DNA from: Roseateles sp. YR242
Lineage (GTDB): Bacteria; Pseudomonadota; Gammaproteobacteria; Burkholderiales; Burkholderiaceae_C
DNA length: 39,769 nucleotides
NCBI RefSeq assembly: GCF_900109745.1
Contig: NZ_FOAV01000024.1
Span: forward strand, 1 to 39,769
Direction of reading: 5' to 3'
Shown in pieces: positions 15,625-26,095 of this stretch; positions within the stretch are counted from its first letter, which is position 1; every line of letters begins with the position of its first letter. Below the pieces are notes generated by a model that saw only the letters and a list, made by a program, of their open reading frames with translations, had not been told where the DNA came from and ran no database searches. Position numbers and translations under genes: made by a program.

Positions 15625-16457
15625 ACGAGTGCGAGCGCCTGCGCCGCACCCATGACGCGCACCCCCAGTGCGGCGGCCCGTTCCAGGAAGCCCTGCTCAC
15701 CGCCTTCGAAGCCGACCACCGGGCTCATGCAGTCACGCAGCAACACCACCTCGGCGCGCCGTTCCGGTGTCATGGCGCCCAGCAGGTCCTCCGCGGTGGC
15801 GGCCACGCAGTGGCTGCTGGCTTCCCCGGCGATGAAGGTCAGGCCGCCAAAACCGACGATACGGTCCACCAGCACATGGTTGATGCCGGTGGCCGGGTCA
15901 TCCGGCAGCGGCACTTCGGCGCGCACGGCGCTGTATTGCTCCGTCAGCGGGTTGCGGCCTTTCAGCACTTTCTCCACCACGCGCAGCGCGTTTGTCTCCC
16001 ACGCGGCCAACGCATCGCTCACAGCGCTGTGGATGTTGTGGCCCCAGGTGCCGGTCACGCAATGCGTGGGCCACACCATCAGGCGGTATTGCTTCGGGCT
16101 GGCTTCCAGTTCGGCCAGATAGAAGCGCACATGTTCCGCCAGCAGCTTGTTGCGCGGCGCGTAGGCGCCATCGCGCACCTGCTGGGCGGTGATCTGGGTG
16201 AAGGGCGCGACGGGGCCACCCTCGGCGGTCTGCCAGAACGCCGGACGCTCGATGCCATAGACGGCATGCGAGTCCAGCGTGACGACGATGTCCGTCAGCC
16301 GCTGCCCGGCGCCGTTGATGAATTCGGCCAGGCGCAGCAGGTCCGCGTTGGCGCCGGTGACGGGCAAGGCCGCGCCCGGGATGTCGCAGAAATCATTCTG
16401 CGGGTCGACGATCAGCAGTTGCGCGGTGGGCGGGGCGGCGGACGAGGCGGCGGGCAT
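15612..16457 (-). CDS. nicotinamidase-like cysteine hydrolase (isochorismatase fold)
   Basis: This 281-residue cytosolic amidase has the PncA-like triad: D18 in LLIVDPQNDF, the Lys in EKVLKGRNPLTEQYSAV, and the Cys in GEASSHCVAATAED. The metal site D-x-H is visible in TLDSHAVYG, followed by PAFW. WPTHCVTGTWGHNIH is the usual oxyanion region. PncA would convert nicotinamide to nicotinate in NAD salvage; at 281 residues this one is longer than typical PncA (about 200-215). Its substrate could therefore differ. A T-run terminator at 16531-16563 separates it from the upstream chemoreceptor gene on the same strand, so it has its own promoter. Confidence 0.85.
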   Translation of the reverse strand: MPAASSAAPPTAQLLIVDPQNDFCDIPGAALPVTGANADLLRLAEFINGAGQRLTDIVVTLDSHAVYGIERPAFWQTAEGGPVAPFTQITAQQVRDGAYAPRNKLLAEHVRFYLAELEASPKQYRLMVWPTHCVTGTWGHNIHSAVSDALAAWETNALRVVEKVLKGRNPLTEQYSAVRAEVPLPDDPATGINHVLVDRIVGFGGLTFIAGEASSHCVAATAEDLLGAMTPERRAEVVLLRDCMSPVVGFEGGEQGFLERAAALGVRVMGAAQALALVQPS

Positions 16458-16530
16458 GGTGGTCTCGCATCAGGGAGGATGTGCCCGAGTATAGGAAGCG
16501 CCAGGAAGCGCGAAGAAACGCAAAGGCGCG

Positions 16531-16563
16531 AAAAAAAACGTGGGCGGTTAGACCGTCCACGTT
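16531..16563 (-). terminator. intrinsic terminator for the chemoreceptor gene
   Basis: On the minus strand, AACGTGG pairs with CCACGTT and an inner CGGT pairs with ACCG around a short loop; six or more T residues follow directly (the A8 at 16531-16538 on the plus strand). It lies 67-100 bases after the chemoreceptor stop codon. Confidence 0.8.
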
Positions 16564-16596
16564 CTATGGGGCGCGTCCTCAGCGAGACCACCCCAG

Positions 16597-16618
16597 GGCG
16601 CTGGCGTCGGCCAGCGCC
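16597..16618 (-). other. 8-bp GC hairpin after the chemoreceptor stop
   Basis: GGCGCTGG (16597-16604) and CCAGCGCC (16611-16618) form a perfect stem with a 6-nt loop, 12 bases after the stop codon at 16630. No T-run follows. It may protect the mRNA 3' end upstream of the true terminator. Confidence 0.5.
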
Positions 16619-16629
16619 GTGTACTGACA

Positions 16630-18171
16630 TCAGAGGCGGAACACCCGCACCGCGTCCACCAGGCTCTGTGCCTGGCCGCGCAGGCTGGAAGCCGCCGCAG
16701 CGATCTCTTCCACCATGGCCGCGTTCTGCTGCGTGGCGGCGTCCATCTGCGTTACCGCGCCGGAAACCTGGGACACCCCCTCGGCCTGCTCGGCGCTGGC
16801 CACGCTGATCTCGCTCACGATGCCGGTGACGCGGTGGATGGCGCTGACCACTTCGGTCATCGTCTCACCGGCACGGTTCACCAGATTGGTCCCGGCTTCC
16901 ACCTGCTCCACGCTGGCTTCGATCAGCGATTTGATTTCCTTGGCCGCAGCGGCAGAGCGGCCGGCCAGGTTGCGCACCTCGGTGGCCACCACGGCGAAGC
17001 CGCGGCCCTGCTCACCTGCACGTGCGGCTTCCACAGCCGCATTCAGCGCCAGGATGTTGGTCTGGAAGGCGATGCCGTCGATCACGCCGATGATGTCGGC
17101 GATCTTGCGCGAGCTGCCATGGATGCCCTGCATGCGCGACACCACGTCGGCCACCACCTGGCCGCCACGCTGTGCAACTTCCGCTGCGTTGGTGGCGAGC
17201 TGGTTCGCTTCACGCGAGGACTGGGCAGTCTGGCCCACCGTGCCGTTGAGCTGTTCCATCGCGCTGGCCGCCTGCTGCACGTTGCCCGCCGTCTGTTCGG
17301 TACGCTGGCTCAGGTCCTGATTGCCGGCGGAGACTTCCTGGCAGGCGTTCTGGATGTTCTCGGAAGAATCACGCACCGTCGAAATGGCACGCTGCAGGCT
17401 CAGACGCATGGCGTCGAGCTGCGTCATCATCTGGGCGATCTCGTCGCGGCCATCGGGCTGCACCGATTGGGTCAGGTCGCCACTGGCGACGGCGTCCACC
17501 AGCGATTGCGCGCGGGCCAGCGGCACGGTGACCGAGCGGGTCAGCACCCAGGCGAAGACACCCCCCACGATCAGCGCCAACGCGCCGATCAGGCCGATGC
17601 GCCACTGGGCATCGGTGGTGGCGGTGTTCACACCGGCGGACATCTCGTCCAGCGTCTTCTGCTGGAACTTCAGATAACCCATCATCTTTTCCAGATAGGT
17701 GTCAGCCTGCGGGCGGAACTCCTGCTCCAGGATGCGCGTGGCGTCCTCGGCATTGCCGGACTTCTTCGCGGCAGCGATGCGGTCACGCGTGGCGACGTAG
17801 GTCTTGCGCGCCTCGATCAGTTGCTCCACAACCTTCTTCTCTTCATCGCTCTTGGGCAGCTCGTCCAGCGCCTTGATGATCTCGTTGCCGCGTGCGGTGG
17901 AGACCTTCACGTCGTTGACGAAGTAATCCGCCAGCGAAGCGTCCGTGCTCTTGGCAATGGCGGTGTAGCGCTTCACGCCCACCAGCGTGAGCGTGTACCA
18001 CTCACTGACCAGACGCTCCTTTTCCAGAGGAACATCCATCATCTCGCGCGTGGATTGCGCCGTGCGGCCCAGGCTCATGCCACCGATGAACACGATGGCA
18101 GCCAGCAGCACCAGCACCACACCAAACCCCATGGCCAGCCGCGAGGACAGCCGCATATTGTTGAGCTTCAC
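16630..18171 (-). CDS. methyl-accepting chemotaxis protein
   Basis: This is a second chemoreceptor, 513 residues, with the same plan as that at 3673-5238: TM1 near residues 11-32, a ~160-residue helical periplasmic domain, TM2 ([18 protein letters not shown]), HAMP, and the signalling tip [20 protein letters not shown] with [20 protein letters not shown]. It ends in VRVFRL with no docking pentapeptide. The start is taken as GTG at 18171, eight bases after AAGGA, giving [20 protein letters not shown] six codons later is possible. The two receptors differ mainly in the sensor domain. No chemotaxis kinase genes are nearby. A 590-bp gap separates it from the divergent heme lipoprotein gene. Confidence 0.92.
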   Translation of the reverse strand: MKLNNMRLSSRLAMGFGVVLVLLAAIVFIGGMSLGRTAQSTREMMDVPLEKERLVSEWYTLTLVGVKRYTAIAKSTDASLADYFVNDVKVSTARGNEIIKALDELPKSDEEKKVVEQLIEARKTYVATRDRIAAAKKSGNAEDATRILEQEFRPQADTYLEKMMGYLKFQQKTLDEMSAGVNTATTDAQWRIGLIGALALIVGGVFAWVLTRSVTVPLARAQSLVDAVASGDLTQSVQPDGRDEIAQMMTQLDAMRLSLQRAISTVRDSSENIQNACQEVSAGNQDLSQRTEQTAGNVQQAASAMEQLNGTVGQTAQSSREANQLATNAAEVAQRGGQVVADVVSRMQGIHGSSRKIADIIGVIDGIAFQTNILALNAAVEAARAGEQGRGFAVVATEVRNLAGRSAAAAKEIKSLIEASVEQVEAGTNLVNRAGETMTEVVSAIHRVTGIVSEISVASAEQAEGVSQVSGAVTQMDAATQQNAAMVEEIAAAASSLRGQAQSLVDAVRVFRL

Positions 18172-18463
18172 GCGATATTTCCTTCTTGCACATCTGCATA
18201 CAGATGCGTCACTGTAGCGAGCCCCCCCCGGGGGGCACAAAGGGAGCAGGCCCGCGTTCACCGTGCAATTCGTGCTTTCTCGGCAGATTGCCGGAATACG
18301 TGACGGTAGCGTTGTCATGCCCGTTGCCGGCCCGAGACGCCAAGTGTGCAGACCATCACGACTGAGGAACACCTGCGATGAGATGGGCTGTCGCGCCCGT
18401 GTGGCCGTGCTGTGAATGCGATGCCTGCCGTTGCGCGCCATCGCTCCATCACCCGCCATAACC

Positions 18464-18477
18464 TTGACGCGCATCAA
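18464..18477. promoter_or_regulatory. FNR/Anr-like box
   Basis: TTGACGCGCATCAA differs from the FNR consensus TTGAT-N4-ATCAA at one position and is nested in a 6-bp perfect repeat CCTTGA-N6-TCAAGG (18462-18479). It lies in the divergent gap 18172-18761, about 285 bp before the heme lipoprotein start and 290 bp before the chemoreceptor start. Apart from this site and the palindrome at 18675, I see no gene or other clear signal in the gap. Confidence 0.4.
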
Positions 18478-18674
18478 GGACCATTCCCCGATGGAGTGGT
18501 TAAACGTTGAAGTGTTGGCCGCGCGCTGCCGTCGAACGTAACGGGTGTTTCAGAGATGCTGACGCTCTTGTAAGCAGATCGCAAGCCTTTTCCAATCCGC
18601 CCCTCATACCGCTTCGCAGCGTGCCTGACGGCTGGCTGACATCGGCGGACAAGGCCCGGCAGTGGCCGACACAG

Positions 18675-18694
18675 ACCTTCGACGTGTCGAAGGT
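18675..18694. promoter_or_regulatory. perfect 9-bp inverted repeat, candidate operator
   Basis: ACCTTCGAC (18675-18683) and GTCGAAGGT (18686-18694) are separated by GT. The site is 68-87 bp upstream of the chosen heme lipoprotein start, a typical operator position. If translation actually starts further upstream it would be within coding sequence. Confidence 0.45.
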
Positions 18695-18761
18695 CGGCAG
18701 CGAGGTGATGGACTTGGATACGCCCTTGATTTCGACGCGCGCGCAGGTGCGCTCATTCGCC

Positions 18762-21380
18762 ATGCTGTGGCTGATGCAGTGGCGGCGCGGCGCCGCCGTG
18801 TGCCTGGCCGCGCTGGTGCTGAGCGCCTGCGCTGGCGGTGATGACAGCGACACGGGCAACGACCCCAGCAGCGGCACCACGCCGCCAGCGGAGTCGCCGG
18901 CCTCATCCCCATCTTCGCCCAGCTCACCCGCTTCCGGCCCCACCACGGCGCTGCAACTGCCGCTGGAGGTGCTGGGCGACGGCCTGCCCAACACGCCGGT
19001 GGTGGCCACGGCCAATCTCACGCTGGACGCCTCGGGTGTGAGCGGCGCATCGCAGCTGTGGTTTCAGTGCCATCGCTGCGGCTTCTTCGGCGCGCCTGAG
19101 TTCGAGGCCACGCGCTACACCCCCACCCGCATCAAGGCCAGCCTGCGTGTGCTGGGCGGGGTGGCGGCTGCCAGCGCCACCGACATCCCCTGGGTGGATA
19201 TCACCGACAGCACCGTGACACTGGCCGATGCCGAGCGTGTGCAAGGCGGCCTCAACCGGGGCGGTGCCTACACCGTGCGCATCAGCTACGCGCTGGATGC
19301 GGCCACGCGTGCCCGTCTGGTGAGCGGCATGAACCTGGTGCAGTTCCGGTTCAACGGGACGGACGGCGAGTCCAACGGCTTCCGCGTCATCGCGCTGCAG
19401 ATCCGCAACGACCAGGGGCAGAGCCTGGCGACCAATGCGGTGGCGATGGACAACATCGCCCTGGAGAAGGAGGCCGGCAAGACGGCCAGCGACGCCGCCA
19501 CGGCCGGCCAGGCGCTGTGGAGCGGGCAGGGCCTGCTGATGAAGTCGGCGCTCACCGGGCGTTCGATCCAGGCGGCCTGCGCCTCCTGCCATGCATCCGA
19601 TGGCCGGGACCTGCAGTACTTCAACTATTCCAACAATGCCATCGTGCAGCGCTCGCGCTTTCACGGGCTGAGCGAGACGCAGGGCAAGCAGATCGCCGCC
19701 TTCCTGCGCTACAGCCTGCAGGCCGTTCCGCATGTGGCGCAGGCCGCGCCGTGGAACCCGCCCTATCAACCCGGCGCGGGCCTGGACAGCCGGCCCCTCG
19801 CGGAATGGTCCGCGGGCGCGGGCCTGGACGCGGTGCTGGACAGCCCCACGCTGGCCATGAAGGCCCTGTTCGGCAAGACGCTGGATGGCTCTGCACTGGC
19901 CTTGACGCAGGCGGACGTGGACAAGGTCATGGATGCCACGTCCACGCTGAACGCGCGTGAGGTGGCCATGCCCATCCAGTACCCGGACTGGAATGCCTAC
20001 CTGCCCGCCATGCATCCGATGGACATCTGGCCCGCGGGCGGTACGGCCGGCTCCTGGGAAACCGGTGCGACCTTCGCGGGCAACGGCAAGCTGGACCCGC
20101 TGGGCACGTCCCGCAAGATCGCCACCTGGTTCCAGTCCCACCTGAATCCGAACGGTGTCCATGGGGACTGGAGCCATCTCACGCCGGAACAGCGCAACGA
20201 GATCAAGAGCATGATCCAGCCGTGGGGTTTCGAGGTCTATGCCTTTGCCGGTGGCGGCCGTGGCGGCCACGTGGCCAGCGCGGGTCAGTACGGCGCGCAG
20301 GTGGGCGCGGCCAACCTGCAGAAGCTGGCCGCCAGCAGCAACACCGCGGCGGAGCCGGCAGCCTTCACCACCAACGCGTTCATCGAGCGCGTGGTGGGCA
20401 GCCTCTTCCAGTGGAATGTGGTGCAGCAGTGGGAGTGGGCGCAGCGCTTCGGGCTGGAGGGCAACCAGCAATGGTTCATCGGTGATTACGACGCCACGAC
20501 CAAGACCTGGAAGGGGCGTGGAGAGGCGCGCGGCTGGCCGTTCAACACGGTGAGTGCCTTCTACCTGGCGCCGCACATGGTCTACCAGACCGACACCGAC
20601 AGCACCGGCAAGATCACGCGCGAATGGATCCTGGCCTGGGAAACCGCCAACCGTGTGGGCTCCTACTACCGCACCAACGCCTGGTATCAGGCACAGGTGA
20701 GCATCAATCCGGGCGCGCAGGGCGACTGGGTCAATTACTCGGTGGACTGGCCCTACCTCACCGGCTTTGACGAGAACCTGGCGACGCAGGTGGGCAGTGC
20801 CACCACGGCGCAAAGCACCGCCGGCCTGCTGAGCAGGATCCGGCTGCTGCAGGCCCGGATCAAGTCCGCGCAGTACGTGAACAACGCGATCCCGCTGTAT
20901 GTGAGCACCGCGACGGGTTCGCTCATCAACAACCGGGGCCGCTTCGGTCGGGCCCAGGTGTTGAAGCACCTGATGCCGACCAACTTCATGGACACCGCAT
21001 CCACGCAGTTCAACACCGGCTCACCCTATTCGGGGCTGAACCAGCTGCAGAGCGGTGTGTCGCTGCAGATCCTGAACGGGGCCCTGCGTCAGTTCAACCA
21101 GGTGTATGCCAGCACCAATCCAGCCGACTGGCGCCGCTGTGACCCAAACAACACGGATCTGGGCGAGCCGGAACCGACCGCCGGGTTTGCGTTCTGCCTG
21201 GACCAGAGCAAGAACCCCTTGGTGTTGCTCTCGCCCGGTGTGTATGGGATGACCTCGGTGGACTACCGCATCACGCCGGAGCAGAAGCTGCAGTACTCGG
21301 TGTGGAAGGCTGGCCAGCTGGGGGCGGATGCCTCACGAATCGCCACGCTGAACAGCTGGGTGGCGCGCATCTGGCCCTGA
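18762..21380 (+). CDS. large monoheme cytochrome c lipoprotein of unknown function
   Basis: The product is an 872-residue protein not recognised as a named family. It has a signal peptide with lipobox LSAC (Cys23), then a Ser/Pro/Thr linker (SSPSSPSSPASG), so it should be anchored to a membrane and exposed to the periplasm or cell surface. Residues 273-277, CASCH, are a c-type heme site within a small cytochrome-like domain (LMKSALTGRSIQAACASCH.. to LRYSLQ). An earlier CHRC (103-106) could bind metal. The ~500 residues after the heme domain are rich in Trp, Tyr and Asn and show no known enzyme motif. ATG 18762 is chosen for the signal peptide; ATG 18774 also fits, and both lack a clear ribosome site. 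An FNR-like box and a palindrome lie upstream. Confidence 0.72.
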   Translation: MLWLMQWRRGAAVCLAALVLSACAGGDDSDTGNDPSSGTTPPAESPASSPSSPSSPASGPTTALQLPLEVLGDGLPNTPVVATANLTLDASGVSGASQLWFQCHRCGFFGAPEFEATRYTPTRIKASLRVLGGVAAASATDIPWVDITDSTVTLADAERVQGGLNRGGAYTVRISYALDAATRARLVSGMNLVQFRFNGTDGESNGFRVIALQIRNDQGQSLATNAVAMDNIALEKEAGKTASDAATAGQALWSGQGLLMKSALTGRSIQAACASCHASDGRDLQYFNYSNNAIVQRSRFHGLSETQGKQIAAFLRYSLQAVPHVAQAAPWNPPYQPGAGLDSRPLAEWSAGAGLDAVLDSPTLAMKALFGKTLDGSALALTQADVDKVMDATSTLNAREVAMPIQYPDWNAYLPAMHPMDIWPAGGTAGSWETGATFAGNGKLDPLGTSRKIATWFQSHLNPNGVHGDWSHLTPEQRNEIKSMIQPWGFEVYAFAGGGRGGHVASAGQYGAQVGAANLQKLAASSNTAAEPAAFTTNAFIERVVGSLFQWNVVQQWEWAQRFGLEGNQQWFIGDYDATTKTWKGRGEARGWPFNTVSAFYLAPHMVYQTDTDSTGKITREWILAWETANRVGSYYRTNAWYQAQVSINPGAQGDWVNYSVDWPYLTGFDENLATQVGSATTAQSTAGLLSRIRLLQARIKSAQYVNNAIPLYVSTATGSLINNRGRFGRAQVLKHLMPTNFMDTASTQFNTGSPYSGLNQLQSGVSLQILNGALRQFNQVYASTNPADWRRCDPNNTDLGEPEPTAGFAFCLDQSKNPLVLLSPGVYGMTSVDYRITPEQKLQYSVWKAGQLGADASRIATLNSWVARIWP

Positions 21381-21392
21381 GGGCCCCGCGCC

Positions 21393-22595
<1,203 letters not shown>

Positions 22596-22681
22596 TCATG
22601 CATGCCGTGGCCTCGTGGCGGGCCTGGGCGCGGCGCCCTGTCTGTCTCCTGCCTCGCAGCCTAGGCCGATGACGCCTCGCC

Positions 22682-22699
22682 GGGAATGGACGGATTCCC
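22682..22699. promoter_or_regulatory. candidate operator: GGGAAT-N6-ATTCCC
   Basis: A perfect 6-bp inverted repeat lies about 100-120 bp upstream of pobA in the 224-bp region shared with the divergent GIY-YIG-like gene. The binding protein is unknown. Confidence 0.35.
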
Positions 22700-22804
22700 T
22701 CATCAGGCGCGCCTCGTATGTCACAAGACAGGGCGCGGTGGCTTGCGCAGGCGCCTCCGGCGGGGCGCGGCTGCGGCATAGTGGCGCCTGAAACCCCTGC
22801 ACCC

Positions 22805-23131
22805 ATGTCGCGCCGCCATCACCATCACGTCTACGTTGTTGAACTCTCGGACCGGGTCTGGAACGAGCCGCGCTTTCGCAAGGCCAATCCGGACTACCGG
22901 CTGGGAAAGCCGTTTGTCTACGTGGGCATGACCGGGCTGGACCCCGACCTGCGCTTCGACAAGCACAAGGCCGGCATCCAGTCCAACCGCTTTGTCTTCG
23001 ACTACGGGCTGCGCCTGCTGCCGCAGCTGTATGAGGTCTACAACCCGATGCCGTATGAGGCGGCCCGGGAGATGGAGGTGGAGCTGGCGATCGGATTGCG
23101 GGAGGCGGGGTTCGGCGTCTGGCAGGCCTGA
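22805..23131 (+). CDS. small GIY-YIG-like protein of unknown function
   Basis: The predicted product is 108 residues. The pattern VYVVELS, then VYVGMTG about 35 residues later, an Arg/His-Lys motif (LRFDKHKAG) and a Glu in EMEVELA resemble the GIY-YIG nuclease core order (GIY, YIG, Arg, Glu). The insertion between the two strands is long and the third strand differs, so nuclease activity is only a guess. The N-terminus is basic with four His in a row (RRHHHH). ATG 22805 is chosen because similarity begins just after it; the ribosome site is weak. It is divergent from pobA. Confidence 0.6.
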   Translation: MSRRHHHHVYVVELSDRVWNEPRFRKANPDYRLGKPFVYVGMTGLDPDLRFDKHKAGIQSNRFVFDYGLRLLPQLYEVYNPMPYEAAREMEVELAIGLREAGFGVWQA

Positions 23132-23151
23132 TGGCGGCATGGCGACGGCAT

Positions 23152-23196
23152 GGTGCCGGTGCCGGTGCGCGAGCCTGTGCCTGTGCCTGTGCCTGG
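23152..23196 (+). repeat. hexanucleotide repeats between convergent genes
   Basis: GGTGCC units (23152-23169, about three) are followed by GCCTGT x3 plus GCCTGG (23173-23196). The array lies in the 85-bp gap between the GIY-YIG-like gene stop and the GlxA-type regulator stop. No coding role is visible. Confidence 0.7.
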
Positions 23197-23216
23197 CAGC
23201 CCCGGGCTGACGCGAT

Positions 23217-24194
23217 TCAGTCCTGCGGCCTCAGCCCCCGTCTCGCGCGCAACGACGAGGGCGGTTGATCCTCATGCCGGTTCCAGTTGGCCCGCAGTGC
23301 CTGCACGCTGCCAAAGCCGCATTCGGCGGCAATCGTCTCCAGGGACCAGCGTGAGCCGGTCATCAGCTTGCGGGCCCGGTCCAGGCGCAAGGCAATCTGG
23401 AACTGCTTGATGGAGATGCCGGTCTCCGCCTGGAACAGCCGGGTGAGATGGCGCGCGCTGAGCCCGGCCTCGTCGGCCAGGGACTCCAGGGTGATGGGCG
23501 CGCGCAACTGCGTGGCGATGGCGTCCTGCACCGCATGGATGCGCTGGTTGCCGTGAGCACGGTACCGCGTGGCAGCGGAGAGTTCGGGGTCCGCGCCGAA
23601 GCGGCGAAAGTGCACCACGTTGTCCCGGGCCACCTGGAGGGCCGCGTCCTCACCGAACGCCTCGCAGACCAGATGAAGCGCCAGGTCGATGCCAGAGGCC
23701 ACCCCCGCGGAGGTCAGCAGCGCGCCATCCTGCACAAAGACCCGGTTCTCCAGCACGGTGGTGGCCGGGCAGGCGCTGCGCAGCCGGGGGATGTGGGCAT
23801 GGTGGGTGGTGCACAGCCTGCCGTCCAGCAGGCCGGCATCTGCCAGGAGGAACGTGCCGGTGCAGACGCCGCAGAGCGTGAGCGCATCTTGCCGGCCGCT
23901 GCTCTGCGCCTGGAGCCAGCGCACCGCGCGGCGCCAGGCCTCTGACCGCATCAATGCCGGACTGAGCTTGCTACCGATCACGAACACCACCGCACCAGCG
24001 GGCAGCGTGGCGGGCAGCGGCTGGAGGTTGGTGAGGGTGACGGGCTGGAAGCTCTCCACCGAAGCAGCAGGGCTGATGCAGCGGATGCGCACCTCCGCCA
24101 GCCCGAGTTCCGGCAGCGAGTTGATGATCTGCAGCGGGCCTGCCAGATCCAGCATGTGGGCCGCAGGCATGACCAGGAAGTAGACATGCTTCAT
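23217..24194 (-). CDS. GlxA-family transcriptional regulator (DJ-1/PfpI domain plus AraC HTH)
   Basis: This 325-residue regulator has an N-terminal DJ-1/PfpI amidase-like domain (residues about 3-170) with the Cys elbow TLCGVCTGTFLLADAG. A C-terminal AraC-type double helix-turn-helix follows (about 215-310; SLADEAGLSARHLTRLFQ and ETIAAECGFGSVQALRANW). The N-terminal domain is thought to sense a small molecule rather than catalyse. It is divergent from the MFS gene at 24347 with 152 bp between, which suggests that it controls that carrier. No self-evident operator was found in the gap. Confidence 0.9.
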   Translation of the reverse strand: MKHVYFLVMPAAHMLDLAGPLQIINSLPELGLAEVRIRCISPAASVESFQPVTLTNLQPLPATLPAGAVVFVIGSKLSPALMRSEAWRRAVRWLQAQSSGRQDALTLCGVCTGTFLLADAGLLDGRLCTTHHAHIPRLRSACPATTVLENRVFVQDGALLTSAGVASGIDLALHLVCEAFGEDAALQVARDNVVHFRRFGADPELSAATRYRAHGNQRIHAVQDAIATQLRAPITLESLADEAGLSARHLTRLFQAETGISIKQFQIALRLDRARKLMTGSRWSLETIAAECGFGSVQALRANWNRHEDQPPSSLRARRGLRPQD

Positions 24195-24346
24195 GATGAG
24201 CGCGATGGTAGGGCTTGTCGGAATGCGCGTGAATGTGGATGGGCATGCCGTGGCTGGATTTTTGCTGAAGCTAGCGCATGGCGTGCTTCCGCAAGGGGAT
24301 GGCCGCCCCTATCGTCAGGCTGGTTTCATGTTGATCAAGGCCAGCC

Positions 24347-25693
24347 ATGTCCTCCAGCTTCTCGCCCGCACCCGGCGCGCAGGATCCCCAGCCCAGCTCC
24401 AGGCGGACGCTGGTCCATGCCCTGGTCGCCCTGGGCTTTCTGGTGATGTTCTGCTCCACCAGCATCAAGAGCCTCTACCAGGTCTATTTCAGCGAGCTGG
24501 CGCAGCACTTTGGCGGCAGCCGCTCGCAGTTCGCATGGTCCGGTTCCTTGTTCATGCTGGTCACGGGTCTGGCCTCGCCGGTGGTGGGCTGGCTGAGCGA
24601 CCGGCGCGGGCCCCTGTGGACGGTCGCGGCGGGATGCCTGGCCGGCGCGGTAGCGCTGGCCGGCGCCAGCGTCTTCCATGGCCACTTGCCGGTGTTCATG
24701 CTGGCCTACGGGCTGCTGGGGGCGTTTGCCCTGGCGGCCATGACCTATGTGCCGATGGGCGTACTGGTAGACCGGCTGTTTGACCAGCGCAAGACCGGGC
24801 TGGCGTACGCGGTGATCACCAATGGCACCTCCATCAGCTTCATCGTGCTGTCGCCCCTGTGGCTGTGGGCCGCGCCGCAGATGGCATGGGAGTCGATGTT
24901 CCTGCTGGTGGGCGGCGTGGTGCTATTGCCGCTGGCCTTGCTGGCCGCGCTGGGGGCGAGACGGGCCGCCTCGCTTCAGCCGGCACCAGCCACCGACCCG
25001 GGCGCCGGCGCCGCACATCGCTCGTCTGCCTGGTCCGCCGTTCGGCGGGACCCGGGGTTTGTGGCACTGGGCCTGGGCTTTTTTGGCTGCGGGGCCACCA
25101 TGGCCTTCATCGATGTGCATCTGGTGGCCTTCTGGCAGGACTTGTCGGCGCCGCGTGTGCTGATGGGCGGCAGCCTCAGCCTGCTGGGTGTTCTGGAGCT
25201 GATCAGCGGCCTGCTGACCGGGTGGCTGGCCACGCGGGTTTCCAAGCGCGGGCTGCTGGGCGCGTTCTACCTGATGCGGGCGGGGGCCGTGCTGTTGCTG
25301 CTGAGCGGTGTCCTGCAGTGGCAGACCCTGGGCTTTGCGGCCTTGTTCGGCGCCACCTATCTCGGCTCGGTGGTGCTGACCTCGATGCTGTGCCTGGAGC
25401 GTTATGGCAGGGCGGTCAAGGGGCAGGCCTTTGGCTGGTTGTTCCTGGCCCATCAAGCCGGTGCGTTTGCCTCGGTGCAGCTGGCGGCGCAGTGTCGGGA
25501 CCTGACCGGTGGTTATGGCGTGTTCATCGCGGGCCTGGCCGCCGTGACGGCGCTCGGCGGCGTGGCGAACTGGCTGTTGCTGGCGCCGCGCCCCGCGCCA
25601 GACCTGGCAGGCGGCGTGGATGACGGGGAGGCCGGGGATGCCGGTGTTGGCGCAGCACCGGCTGGGGTGTCACCGAACGCTGTGACGTCATGA
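24347..25693 (+). CDS. MFS transporter (monocarboxylate/oxalate-formate-like)
   Basis: The predicted 448-residue carrier has twelve membrane segments. The motif between TM2 and TM3 is GWLSDRRGPLW, and the second-half copy is GWLATRVSKRG. The opening VALGFLVMFCSTSIKSLYQVYFSEL and the central hydrophilic loop resemble MCT/OFA-type carriers of organic anions, but the substrate is not known. AAGG lies six bases before ATG 24347. The C-terminal tail is acidic and Gly-rich (GGVDDGEAGDAGVG). It is divergent from a GlxA-type regulator, its likely controller. A short 11-bp tandem array follows the stop codon. Confidence 0.88.
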   Translation: MSSSFSPAPGAQDPQPSSRRTLVHALVALGFLVMFCSTSIKSLYQVYFSELAQHFGGSRSQFAWSGSLFMLVTGLASPVVGWLSDRRGPLWTVAAGCLAGAVALAGASVFHGHLPVFMLAYGLLGAFALAAMTYVPMGVLVDRLFDQRKTGLAYAVITNGTSISFIVLSPLWLWAAPQMAWESMFLLVGGVVLLPLALLAALGARRAASLQPAPATDPGAGAAHRSSAWSAVRRDPGFVALGLGFFGCGATMAFIDVHLVAFWQDLSAPRVLMGGSLSLLGVLELISGLLTGWLATRVSKRGLLGAFYLMRAGAVLLLLSGVLQWQTLGFAALFGATYLGSVVLTSMLCLERYGRAVKGQAFGWLFLAHQAGAFASVQLAAQCRDLTGGYGVFIAGLAAVTALGGVANWLLLAPRPAPDLAGGVDDGEAGDAGVGAAPAGVSPNAVTS

Positions 25694-25709
25694 TGCCCTC
25701 GCGACGCCC

Positions 25710-25753
25710 GCATGACGCCGTTATGGCGCATTGATGGCGCTCTGATGGCCCTG
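25710..25753 (+). repeat. 11-bp tandem repeat, about four units
   Basis: Units follow the pattern TGATGGCGCTC at an 11-bp spacing, and the motif TGATGGC is shared with the array at 10501-10576. It starts 17 bases after the MFS stop codon and runs to just before a small membrane-protein reading frame. Confidence 0.7.
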
Positions 25754-25757
25754 TGTG

Positions 25758-25979
25758 ATGAACTTCATCCTGCAGCTTCTGCTGGCGCTCGGTGTTGTGA
25801 CGCCCTGTGTGGCCATGGCCATGGCTAGCGGCAGGCGGACCACAGCGCGGCGATGGGCGTGGGGCGTGGTCGCTGTGGCCCTGTTGCTGGGCGCCGCCTG
25901 GACGGATCCACTGGCCGTGGGCCTTGCCTGGGTAGATGGCCGCCTGGGAGGCTTTTGCATGACGGCACCGGTGCCGTGA
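25758..25979 (+). CDS. small two-helix membrane protein, hypothetical
   Basis: The reading frame encodes 73 residues with two hydrophobic stretches (FILQLLLALGVVTPCVAMAMA and WGVVAVALLLGAAW) around a basic loop (SGRRTTARR). Third codon positions are G+C-rich as in neighbouring genes, which supports coding. No clear ribosome binding site precedes ATG 25758, and GTG 25755 is possible. It follows the MFS gene by 64 bp and could be cotranscribed. No family recognised. Confidence 0.4.
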   Translation: MNFILQLLLALGVVTPCVAMAMASGRRTTARRWAWGVVAVALLLGAAWTDPLAVGLAWVDGRLGGFCMTAPVP

Positions 25980-26095
25980 GGCCCGCTGATCGCCCACCGG
26001 GGTGGCTTGTCGTGGCAAACGCCGATAGGCCGCAGTGGGCGCTGGGGCCTAGTCTGGCTCCTTGGAGATAGCTTTTTCCCCACCAGGAGACAGAC

